A stretch of DNA of 23,005 nt from Chara braunii. Taxonomy: Eukaryota; Streptophyta; Charophyceae; Charales; Characeae. The stretch lies in contig BFEA01000128.1 in NCBI GenBank assembly GCA_003427395.1, forward strand, positions 1,674,573 through 1,697,577. Direction: 5' to 3'. A program made the position numbers and the translations under genes. Shown piece after piece: positions 1 through 7,860 of the stretch. Within the stretch, counting starts at the first letter, position 1; every line of letters starts with the position of its first letter. The notes beneath the pieces were generated by a model. The model did not search any database. It was not told the DNA's origin and saw only the letters and a list, made by a program, of their open reading frames with translations.

Positions 1-11
1 GCCAAGGAACC

Positions 12-75
12 GAAGAAGAAGAAGAAGAAGAAGAAGAAGAAGAAGAAGAAGAAGAAGAAGAAGAAGAAAAAGAAG

Positions 76-105
<30 letters not shown>
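12..105. repeat. (GAA)n microsatellite
   Basis: Nearly pure GAA/AAG trinucleotide run, about 31 units, with one interruption (aaaaag) near 67. It is the first of three purine-rich tracts on the plus strand in the first 510 bases. It stays open as poly-Lys or poly-Glu style frames, but only because of its composition. Confidence 0.97.
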
Positions 106-108
<3 letters not shown>

Positions 109-247
109 CCAATGGTCGCTACTAGGACATCGAAGGTCGGAGCTGGGGCAGGTTGTGCTGGCCTGTAGCCTAGCATGTTGGGGGCGTGAAGCTATGGTTG
201 GTCGAGGTTAGGATCTTGGTGTCACTTGGAATGTGGGTGCTTGGTAG

Positions 248-456
248 GCGTGGGGTTGTTAATGAGTTTTACTGAAATTAAAATCAATCATGGAAGTAGA
301 AGAAGAAGAAGAAGAAGAAGAAGAAGAAGAAGAAGGAGAAGGAGAAGGAGAAGGAGAAGGAGAAGAAGGAAGAAGGAAGAAGAAGGAAGAAGAAGAAGAA
401 GAAGGAAGCGTGGGGTTGTTAATGAGTTTTACTGAAATTAAAATCAATCATGGAAG
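248..456. repeat. 49-bp direct repeat flanking a purine-rich tract
   Basis: The 49 bases at 248-296 recur without a mismatch at 408-456 (both begin gcgtggggttgtt and end caatcatggaag). The 111 bases between them are GAA/GGA-type purine repeats. Each copy is followed directly by (GAA)n, so a 160-bp unit (unique 49-mer plus purine tract) was duplicated in tandem, probably by slippage or unequal exchange within the tract. Nothing suggests that the open frames across it are genes. Confidence 0.95.
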
Positions 457-510
457 AAGAAGAAGAAGAAGAAGAAGAAGAAGAAGAAGAAGAAGAAGAA
501 GAAGAAGAAG
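452..510. repeat. (GAA)n microsatellite
   Basis: Uninterrupted GAA/AAG run directly after the second copy of the 49-bp repeat. It ends at ggcatcactcgg. Confidence 0.95.
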
Positions 511-627
511 GCATCACTCGGATATCGATTCTGTTGATTCATTCACTTATTATTATATTTCCTAAAGAGGAGGAAGCAGTTATATGAGGAAGATGAAGGA
601 CAGAGATGGCATTGATTCAATCTTGTG

Positions 628-800
628 TTCTTCTTCTTCTTCTTCTTCTTCTTCTTCTTCTTCTTCTTCTTCTTCTTCTTCTTCTCCTTCCTTCTCCTCC
701 TCCTCCTCCTCCTCCTCCTCCTCCTCCTCCTCCTCCTCCTCCCCCTCCTTCTGCCGTCCTTCTTTCTTCTCGTCGTCATCTGCCTCCTTCTCTTCCTGCT
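628..800. repeat. (TTC)n-(TCC)n pyrimidine tract
   Basis: A TTC run (about 628-685) changes into a TCC/CTC run (about 690-752) and then mixed pyrimidine-rich sequence to about 800. It is the strand complement of the GAA tracts at 12-510, so purine and pyrimidine strands swap between the two halves. It lies just upstream of the splice acceptor of the small-GTPase exon at 850 and may act as an oversized polypyrimidine tract for it. Confidence 0.95.
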
Positions 801-849
801 GCTCTGGCGCATACTGCAACCATTGACTGCTGCTGTTCCTGTTCCTCAG

Positions 850-920
850 AGCTCACAGGTACTTCTCTACTTGTGTTGGCAAACAAGATGGACTTGATCC
901 ATGCCATGCCCGCTCAGCAA
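850..920 (+). CDS. exon of an ARF/ARL-family small GTPase (partial)
   Basis: Frame 849-920 reads ELTGTSLLVLANKMDLIHAM and then PAQQ. LLVLANKMDL is the G4 guanine-specificity motif (NKxD) with the leucine/valine strand before it that is typical of ARF and ARL GTPases (LLxFANKQDL and relatives). Met instead of Gln in NKMD recalls ARL6; the xPAxx that follows recalls ARL3; I cannot place it more exactly. The edges look like splice sites: a long pyrimidine stretch and CAG end at 849, and the exon runs into a consensus donor, GTAAGT, at 921-926, making a 71-nt exon. I found neither the G1-G3 exons (they would lie upstream of the window) nor a downstream exon carrying G5 (SA/K). It could be a live gene entering from the left or a stranded pseudogene exon. 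Confidence 0.6.
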
Positions 921-1631
921 GTAAGTGATTCCTGTTGCAAACAAACGCATAAATCGTTATTTTGTCATGCTTTACATGTGTCAGATTTGCTGCGAGCAAT
1001 TGTAAGAGTGGAGTGATATAATTTTCCTTTGAGCTGTTCGTTCAACCTTCTGTTGAATTCTGCAATCTGTTGAATTCTGCAAGTGATGGTGCCCCTTCCA
1101 ACTTAGTAGTAAGGAGGCAAGCCTAAGAAACCCTTATCACAGCTCTCGGTGATAGTGTTGTGCCACTCATCACTGTCGCCTTTGAAATGACAAACAGGTC
1201 TCAAGTGACGCGCCCCACTGACACCACACAACGGTAGGGTCCACCCTGTACGGGTTGGCATCTGCTGGGAAAATGTGGCGGAGGCTGCCGTCAACTGCAC
1301 GGCTGGAGCTGGGGTTGCCTTTCCTGGGTCAGCAAAGCCAGGCTTTGGGGCTCACCACACCATGCTAGATAACGGAAGAGCTTTCAAGAGGTGTGAGACT
1401 TTTTCGAGAGTCCAAATGTCGTGAGTTTGGGCCCCATCGTCACACAGCACTGACGAACGGGACGAAGCGAAAGTCTTCTTGGTCTTGATCCAATCCGCTG
1501 TGCTGTCGAGGCGAAGCGCCTGTTTGAAGTGGGATAGCAGTGAGGGTAGAGAAGAAACTGTACTCCAAAACTTCCTGTCCCTCCTTGCTAACCAGAGTAT
1601 CCAAAGAAGCCTTAGGCCACTACGCATGCGG
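921..1631. other. intron or intergenic sequence, no gene recognised
   Basis: Begins with the donor GTAAGT of the GTPase exon. It holds an exact 17-bp tandem duplication, tctgttgaattctgcaa, at 1049-1065 and 1066-1082. Several frames of 60-90 residues on both strands are open, but none shows a motif I know. If the GTPase gene is intact, this is its next intron. Confidence 0.5.
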
Positions 1632-1679
1632 TGGTTGACGGTCTCTGGAAAGGGAGTTCAACTCTCCCGGCGACAACCA
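1632..1679 (+). other. hairpin resembling a tRNA T-arm and acceptor end
   Basis: Positions 1652-1668 form a perfect 5-bp stem, GGGAG/CTCCC, around a 7-nt loop TTCAACT, the geometry of a tRNA T-arm. It is followed by GGCGACAACCA. An outer TGGTTG (1632-1637) pairs with CAACCA (1674-1679). I could not find a convincing D-arm, anticodon arm or 5' acceptor strand upstream, so this is not called a tRNA gene. It may be a tRNA relic, a SINE piece or chance. Confidence 0.3.
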
Positions 1680-1963
1680 AATCTTGATTCCAGAAACCTA
1701 CTATAGTGTAGGCCCCTTCACAAAAGAAGTTGAAAAAACAGACATTTCCATTCCTTTCTCAGAACACCATAATGGCTGGATTTCGTCACCACTGAGACTA
1801 GCTTTCCTCTCCTCCCCCCCCCCACCCCCCTGAAATACATGAAGACCCCACTTCAACACTTCCCCAAAAGCCCTACGTTACGGGCGGTGGAACCGTGAAA
1901 GCATTGATTGCTTCCCTTAGGAAGGATTGACTCTCAGTCTTGCCTATACTTTTACACCACCAG
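1680..1963. other. intergenic, C-rich run, no gene
   Basis: No gene recognised. A C-rich run around 1810-1830 (ten or more consecutive C, then a second C run) could form an i-motif, or a G-quadruplex on the other strand. Confidence 0.4.
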
Positions 1964-2106
1964 CACATGGCCCCAGGCAACTGGAGAACCTGTTTTGAGC
2001 CTCTCCTAAAATTTAGGAGGCCGAGCGCCGTAGACGAAATGAATCGACGGTGGGCAGCCTCCGAAAGGGGCCCGCGGGCGATAGCTGGCATCTACTGGTG
2101 CTTTAA
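1964..2106 (+). repeat. dispersed repeat, copy A
   Basis: Shares ordered blocks with 12551-12711: a CAYGGCCCCAG-like start, a GGAGG..GCG block, GAATCG.CGG, CCTCCGAA, CCCGCGGGC and the end ACTGGTGCTTTAA. Spacing differs, and copy B has about 15-20 extra bases before CCCGCGGGC. In both copies the plus-strand frame ends in a YWCF(N/K) peptide. It could be an old SINE-like family or a duplicated exon. The inner hairpin CTCCTAAAATTTAGGAG is specific to copy A. Confidence 0.5.
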
Positions 2107-2206
2107 CAGACTGCCCCCTCCCTTTGTCGAACTGACCCTTTGAAACAAACATGCATGCACTCAGACCAGAAATGTTCCTCTCACTCTGCCCTTGGTAGAC
2201 TCTGTT

Positions 2207-2222
2207 AAAACCCTAAACCCTA
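2207..2222 (+). other. telo-box / interstitial plant telomere repeat
   Basis: AAAACCCTAAACCCTA contains just over two units of the Arabidopsis-type telomere repeat. In plants such telo-boxes also occur in promoters of translation-related genes. No promoter or start of a gene is visible nearby, so its role here is unknown. It supports a plant-lineage source. Confidence 0.6.
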
Positions 2223-2301
2223 GGATGCCCTTTGTCTGCCCTCCTCTGGTGCCTTGCGAGATCTGGCAAATCCCACTCTTCGGAAATGGAATCCCCTACC
2301 A

Positions 2302-2372
2302 ACGGGCCTAGATCAGTGGTACACCCATGAACTGTTCAAGTACAGACCCAAGTTCGAACCCAGATGCAAGCA
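2302..2372 (+). repeat. tRNA-like sequence, possible SINE head
   Basis: TAGATCAGTGG at 2309-2319 matches the pol III A-box (TRGYNNARNGG) and AGTTCGAACC at 2351-2360 matches the B-box (GGTTCGANTCC). The spacing of about 31 nt is normal for tRNA. The T-arm and acceptor stems do not pair well, so it is not a functional tRNA. It is followed by an A-rich stretch (about 2383-2402), which suits a tRNA-derived SINE, but the 3' end of such an element is not defined. Confidence 0.45.
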
Positions 2373-2870
2373 GATGAACAGACAAAAGAAAACGACAAAA
2401 AGGTAATGGAATTCCCATAATTCTTTGTCTCCCTGTCGTATCACCTCTGATAGCTAGTCCCTGTGAAAGGTTGTTTATTGTCCTTCCTACCCTCAAAAAT
2501 TTGTGCATTTGCTACCGTCATTTCTTCAACACCTGGGTTCTCGTGAGGGCTTCGTTCTGACGTCCTGAAGGTCAACTGGTTTTCTTGCACAACTGGCCTC
2601 CTTACCCAACAGGCTCTCATGTTTTCTCTCCAATCATGTGAGCAGGAGGCAGAAGGATGAATACGATACTTGTAGTATCACAGGCCATGTTCTCAATATG
2701 TTCACTGTGATACTAAAAGCCTCGCACATTGAGTATCAAATTTGCTGTTGTGCATCTCGTGTTTTCACTCCAATCATCGTCCCAGTCCAGATTCCGCAGC
2801 CACTGCGCCCTCTTGCTTTCCCTTGATAAGCTGAGGGCTCTTTCGCTGTGTGTCAGGGCCGTGGAGTTAT
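2373..2870. other. intergenic, no gene recognised
   Basis: Open frames of about 60 residues occur on both strands with no recognisable motif. I see no RNA gene or mobile-element edge here. Confidence 0.4.
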
Positions 2871-2975
2871 AAAACGTTGCCTTCTTCCTTTTCAAAATCG
2901 ACAGAAAACATTGCCGTCTCCCTTTTCAAAAAACAAGATGGAAAATGTTGCGTTCTTCCTTTTCAAACTAGACAG
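2871..2975 (+). repeat. 35-bp imperfect tandem triplicate
   Basis: Three units start at about 2871, 2905 and 2941. Each has the form (A)AAA-N-RTTGCCTTCTTCCCTTTTCAAA followed by a short spacer; units 1 and 3 end in GACAG. The left LTR of gypsy element 1 starts immediately after the third unit, so the retroelement sits at or in this small array. Confidence 0.75.
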
Positions 2976-3797
2976 TAGATCCCAGGGCTCGATCCCTAGA
3001 CCTCACCTCACCCGTGTACAGTACCCCTGGGTGTTTGAACTTTGAACCTGTGACCTGTGTTTGGTAGTTGACTGGGGGGTCATAGTTGTGTAGAGGCCAT
3101 AGCTGTAGTAATTCTGAAAGGTCAAGGTCGTAGCTGCTACAGTCCCGAAAGGCCAAGTCTACAGACTTCCGGAAGGTCCGGAAGTGGCCTTTCGAGTTTT
3201 TCTCACGTTACTCACAGCAGACCAGAGGCAAGTGGGCAAGTGGTGAGTCCAACTTTGCTTAGTCAGCGGTACCCAGTCCCCAGTCTCACTTTGTACAGTC
3301 AGCAAGTACCATGAGGGACTGTGTGCACCATGGGCCCGGTGGAAAGGGGGCAGACCAGCGGCTTACAGAAGTATAAATCAAGAGGCAGCGTCCAGCCATT
3401 CATTCATTCTGCTGCGAGCCATGCGGAAGCGCTGCCAACGCGTCTTGTGCGAGGTGGTCTGCAGATGCCGAAGTCGAAGTGGGCTGAAGGAAGGGGATAG
3501 CATCCAGTGCTAGTGTTAGTAAGCGGCCATAGCCGCCATAGCTTAGCAGTTAGTGGTTAGTGAGTAGAGAGGTGTGCCTGAAGTGCAATGTGTGTGAGCA
3601 TGTGGGATATCCAGGGAAGATCCAGAGTTAGTGCGTGTAAGCAGTGGATGTAAACTCTGAGTTGATAAGTGAAGTGAAGGCGTGCAATCGCCATAGCCAT
3701 TCTGAAGCAAGTTTGTCTCTGAGTTGTGTGGGCAGTCTGCGCCAGAGCGAGCTGCTATCTGTTTGCATGCGTGTGAAGTGAAAAGAATCTGATTGCA
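2974..3797 (+). repeat. left LTR of gypsy element 1
   Basis: Matches the right LTR in three blocks: about 2976-3067 with 10828-10917, 3068-3202 with 10974-11100, and 3267-3797 with 11641-12164. It lacks 56 bases present in the right LTR (10918-10973) and has 64 bases (3203-3266) where the right LTR carries a 540-bp insertion. It holds a TATA box at 3372 and several GCCATAGC octamers, and ends TTGCA just before the primer-binding site. Confidence 0.9.
3372..3378 (+). promoter_or_regulatory. TATA box of left LTR
   Basis: TATAAAT in the context acagaagTATAAATcaagagg, kept unchanged in the right LTR at 11746-11752. Transcription of the element would be expected to start about 25-35 bases downstream, near the cattcattcattc stretch (3399-3411), which would mark the U3/R border. 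The start site is inferred. Confidence 0.6.
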
Positions 3798-3798
3798 T

Positions 3799-3810
3799 TG
3801 GTATCAGAGC
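3799..3810 (+). other. primer-binding site (initiator tRNA-Met)
   Basis: TGGTATCAGAGC, complementary to the 3' end of initiator tRNA-Met and the usual minus-strand primer site of plant LTR retrotransposons. It lies one base after the left LTR end, which fixes that LTR boundary. Confidence 0.93.
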
Positions 3811-3919
3811 TGGTTCCCGCTATTCCACGCGCCGTAGCAGAAGTGCGTCGTCGAAGAAGGAGGGTCCGCCATAGCTGCGCCGACGAAGGAAGGTGCCGCG
3901 TACCTGCAAAGAAGACAAT

Positions 3920-3923
<4 letters not shown>

Positions 3924-3986
<63 letters not shown>

Positions 3987-3987
3987 N

Positions 3988-4063
<76 letters not shown>
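3924..4063. repeat. (GA)n microsatellite with one ambiguous base
   Basis: About 70 GA dinucleotides in the untranslated leader of gypsy element 1, interrupted only by an N at 3987, where the phase shifts. The N probably marks an unresolved length or a join in the assembly. All long frames through it are RE/SL composition artefacts. Confidence 0.97.
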
Positions 4064-4066
<3 letters not shown>

Positions 4067-4340
4067 CGATACAAGATTCGTTGTGTGGTCAAGAAAGGAG
4101 GTGGCGGCCATAGCCGCCGAGCTTGGATATACGGAGAAATAGAGGAAGACGAAGAAGACCAGCAGAGGATAAGGAAGTTAAGCGGAGGAGGAAGGAGAGA
4201 CGAAGTAGGGGGTGAAGAAGAAAGAGACGAGGGATGAGAAAGAAGCCATAGCCGAGGGTGAAGGAGGAGGAAGGAGGAAGGTGAAAGAAGGTGAGAGAGA
4301 GAGGGTTGGCAGCCATATCCAGCGTTGGCTGAGGTGCTTG

Positions 4341-4585
4341 CTGGAGTGTTTACCAACGTTGACCGGGGAGTTTTACCAACGTTGACCGGAGTGTTTACCA
4401 ATGTTGACCGGGGAGTTTTACCAACGTTGACCGGAGTGTTTACCAACGTTGACCGGGGAGAGTTACCAGCGTTGACCGGGGCGTTTACCAGCGTTGGCCG
4501 AGGAGTTGACCAGGACGTTGACCAGCGTTGATCAAGGTGTTGACCAGGGCGTTGACCGGAGCTGTTGACCACGAAGTTGACCAAG
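4341..4585 (+). repeat. TTGACC minisatellite in the retrotransposon leader
   Basis: Twelve exact TTGACC hexamers start at 4359, 4382, 4404, 4427, 4449, 4472, 4506, 4518, 4540, 4552, 4565 and 4577. The first six are 22-23 bp apart in a unit of the form GTTTTACCAACGTTGACCGG; the later ones are 12-13 or 22 bp apart in shorter GTTGACCAG-type units. TTGACC is the W-box core bound by plant WRKY factors. The array lies between the primer-binding site and gag. It also leaves frames open on both strands (VFTNVDRG-type repeats), which I take as a by-product. Confidence 0.9.
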
Positions 4586-5185
4586 CTGGAGTTGGTATAC
4601 TCTCGCCAAGCCTTCAGCCTATCCCCTCGCCCTACGGATGTGCACTCACCCCATGGTACTTGCCGAGTCTGTCTTTCTCGTCTTTCTGCGTTGAGTCTCT
4701 TCTGTCCAGGTGATAGGAACTCTGTGCATGAGGTCTCTATGGTCATAGAGATGCGTTGACGAAACCCACACGGGCCGAGTAGGTTTAAAGGCTGTGTCTG
4801 ACAACTGATTGACCCGGAGGACAAACCCTCCCAAACACCGGTACAGACCGGCAGGCTGCTCAGTGTGGCATGGTAGGCCCAAAATCCGAGCTGTGAGCTG
4901 CACAACGAGCTGTCTAAGTCTTGAGAGGACTTGCTGATCGCATCGTCCGGTTGCGACGTTAAATAATTCCTGAGGAGCTACGGGGGATCTCCTAAAATGC
5001 CTCCTGATCAGCAGTAAGTCCTGTAGTGACAGCCTAGTAGTAGATTCAAGTTAGAGACCATAGTTGACAAGGTCCCAAAATGATTCTGTAGTCCTTGGAG
5101 AGTCAGTCAGTCATTTAAGTTAGTCAGGGGGTGAAAGTCTAAGTGGTGAGGTGTGAGACTGTCATTTAGTTGTGCACCTTTCACC
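4586..5185 (+). other. gypsy element 1 leader, no gene
   Basis: Sequence between the TTGACC array and the probable gag start. No domain or conserved motif is seen in any frame. The long minus-strand frame over 3820-4905 is made of (CT)n and minisatellite translation and is rejected. Confidence 0.5.
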
Positions 5186-7105
5186 ATGGTTGACACGCGA
5201 GGAGGGAAGCGCACCACCCCATACATGAAAGAGCAGGAAGAGAAGACTGCCGCCATAATGAAGGAGAGAAAGGAGAAGGAGGAGGAGAAGAAGCAAGCCC
5301 TATTCGAGGAGCAGGCGGCGAAGAAGAAAAAGCTTGAAGAAGAAATGGAGAGGTTGAAGAAGGAAAAAGAGGAGAAGCTTAAGGCAGTAGAAGAAGAAGA
5401 AGAAGAAGAAGAAGAGGAAGAGGAGATACCCCTAGTGAGGAATGCAAGGAGAGGGGAAAGAGGGGAGTCCAGCGGGACCAGTGAGGAGGAGAAGAAATTG
5501 GAGAAGATGGTGTCAGGGTGGGTGGCCAATGTCTCCCTGGGGGTAGATGAGGAGGCGTTTATGTATATCCCTCAGGACGAGAGGGATGCTGCTGAAGCAG
5601 AAATACGGGCCCTAACAGACCCTTTACAGCGGCAGGCCCTAGAAGAGGAAAAGAGAATGGAATGGATATTGCGATTGAGAAGAGGAGAAGGCACATTGAA
5701 GTGGCTACGGAGTTGGAGAAGGAGTTGGCTGCCACAACAGAGCAGCATGCTAATGCATTGGCCCAAGGGGACCTGCAAAGCAAAGTGGATGCTATTGCAA
5801 AGAGTGTAGATGTGCTTATTCGCGTCCAATAGGAACAAATGCATTTCTCAAGGGGGCATGACATAGCCCTGCAGTTCACACGAGTAGGTTTTCGAGACTT
5901 TGCTCATGATATGATGATGTGTATGGGCTCTGAGATGCAGGGCCGGATGAAGAACACATAAAAATTCTTTGTGGGCGCTATAGAGGGCGCCAAGCTCACA
6001 GTCCCAAAGGAGGAGGAGGCACTCCCGCGTAGGGAAAGGGTAAAGGTGAAGTTTCCTGACGCCTACAGCGGGAAACAAGGAGAAGATTTTGATAATTGTG
6101 AGGCAAATATTAACTCCCATGTGCACCTCCAAGATATTATCCCTGAGGAGCAGGTTCTCGTCGCATTCCATGCCCTTAGAGATGAAGCATCTAGCTTCGC
6201 CAGGTCGTTGGCCCACGCCGCCAAATGTGACAACGACATGGTGGCGTATTCCACCATCACTCCCCTCAATGAATTCCTCTAGTTACTTCGCGAACGATTC
6301 GCGAATGTAACTAGGGGAATTAAAGAGTCAGACAAGCTCCAAACAATCCACACACGTCAGTGGAAGAGTGCGAGGTCACTCAAGGGCGCCATGGATGAGC
6401 TTGTCGCAGTCCCTAACCATGGGGTCACTGAGCCACAGTTGGTTCAGTTATTCTTTCGTGCGATGCCTGAGAGTTTGCACGCACACTTTTATGATAAGTC
6501 GCGAGAGCAGGGAATGACTTATGATAAATTGAGTCGCGACGTTGTCGCTTATGAGGCCCAATCCACGCCAGTTACTGCATTCTGGCATCGAGACCTTGAT
6601 AAGGGTAAGAAGTGGAAGGCTCGGACCATTTCAGGATAGGTTAAAGGGAAAGACAGCCTGATCCTGGCATTAGATGAAGGAGGAATGGAGGAGGTCCCAT
6701 ATAGCGAGATTGAGTGGGGCCTCGAGGAGGAAGACAGGAGTGTAGTAAGGGAGGACCTATGTTGCTGTCGCGGCTGGAGGGAGGCCGCAAGGAAGAGGAG
6801 GAGGCCGGGGCCAAGGGGGACACAGCCTCTGGTGGTCGAGGGCAGAACGATCAGGGGGTTGGCGGCAGGGGAAACCGCCAAGAGGGAGGCAAGGGTCAAG
6901 GTTCCCCGCAAAACCGTCCTCGTTCTTATCGATCACCTCCCAGGAGGGGTGGATGGCACCCTGGCTTGCCACAAGGCAGGCCCTGGGAAGATCTGGGCCT
7001 TGATCAGAAAGTGTGGCAAAAGAGGATAGACTAGGATCAATATTGCGGTGATCCAGGGCATATTATTAAATATTGTCCTAAGTATAGAGAGGCCCGTTAA
7101 GCCAC
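5186..7105 (+). pseudogene. gag: gag of gypsy element 1 (broken)
   Basis: Gag would form the particle and bind the element RNA. ATG 5186 is chosen because the frame then reads MVDTRGGKRTTPYMKEQEEK and runs into a Lys/Glu-rich coiled coil (about 5215-5440). The frame shifts at about 5650, then continues with a helical Glu-rich stretch, a KVKFPDAYSG block (6046 on) and ALRDEASSFARSLA (about 6172 on), which suit the retrotransposon gag capsid region. In-frame stops lie at 5830, 5959, 6280 and 6637; a further shift near 6714 leads to a Gly/Arg-rich linker and stop 7032. The zinc knuckle at 7035-7076 reads DQYCGDPGHIIKYC: the last three ligands (C 7044, H 7059, C 7074) keep the Cx4Hx4C spacing, but the first Cys is Asp. 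Defective throughout. Confidence 0.85.
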
Positions 7106-7207
7106 ACAGGCAGCAAAAGGCAACCGCCGGTAGGGGTCGCAACTGCCCTTACCCCTAGACCATGTGGAGAAGAGTGGGCGCACCATAGAGAAACTCCCAA
7201 ACCACAT

Positions 7208-7860
7208 GTGTCTATGGAAGAGGTTGCTGGCCAATGCCTAGATAGTTGTCCAAGGACTGTTTGTGTTAGGGTCTCTCTAGGCACTTCCCTCACAGGCGTG
7301 GCAGAAGAATTAAAGGAGAGGATGCCTGCCTGGGCCAAGATGAAGAAGGATGGAAAAGGACAACTAGTGTTAGTAGATGTAGAGGTTTTCGAGGCCGAGT
7401 AGGGGCCATTATAGACATTGGGGCCACCCGTAGTTATATCAGCCGTAAAGCGCTACAGAAGCTGAAGCTGAATTTAAAGGTCCGGAAGCTAGAGGAACCT
7501 ATAGTCAGCATCCTCGCAAACAATCGCACAATTCGAGTCGAGGATTATGTAGAGGGAGTCCAGACATATTTCCGCCTAGAGAAAGATGGGAAGGTGGAGA
7601 GAGTTCTCTGTTCCCTGACTCTCCTCGTTGAAGATAATCTCCCGTTTGATATAGTCCTAAGAATGGATTGGGGAGAGGAAGCAAGGGCCACACTCCACTT
7701 GAGAGAGCATGAGTGTAGGCTCCCTAGCCCATCAGGTGGAGTTAAGACTGCTCGCCTGTTCCATGTGTTAGGGGTAAACAACCCCTTAGCACATTGCTGC
7801 CTCAACGCTCCTGCATTTGAAAGGTTAGTAAAGAAGGAGCAGCTAGAAAAACAGGTTTTC
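7208..7860 (+). pseudogene. aspartic protease region of gypsy element 1
   Basis: Retropepsin-type protease that would cut the polyprotein. In the frame entered just after stop 7400, AIIDIGATRSYIS has the D-x-G-A active-site motif (Asp codon 7414-7416) and the (A)SRSYIS pattern of gypsy proteases (more often D-T/S-G-A, here Ile). Downstream, NLPFDIVLRMDWGEEARA (about 7636-7690) is the conserved flap-to-C-terminal block (ILGMDWL in relatives; here RMDWG). A frameshift near 7400 separates it from the upstream reading frame. The frame then runs on without a stop to 8082 into the start of RT. Confidence 0.82.

Noticed and set aside
226-900. Arg-, Glu-, Ser-, Leu- and Phe-rich open frames
   Set aside because: Products of GAA/TTC/TCC repeats; only the end of one frame (850-920) carries a real motif.
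4341-4585. CRISPR-like array
   Set aside because: Units are contiguous and degenerate, with no unique spacers of constant length and no cas genes; it is a minisatellite in a eukaryotic retroelement.
3820-4905. Long minus-strand open frame (361 residues)
   Set aside because: Made of translated (CT)n and the TTGACC minisatellite, with an N in the middle; antisense to the element 1 leader and without any domain.
5107-5529. Minus-strand Ser/Phe-rich open frame of 140 residues
   Set aside because: Antisense to the Lys/Glu coiled coil of gag in element 1.
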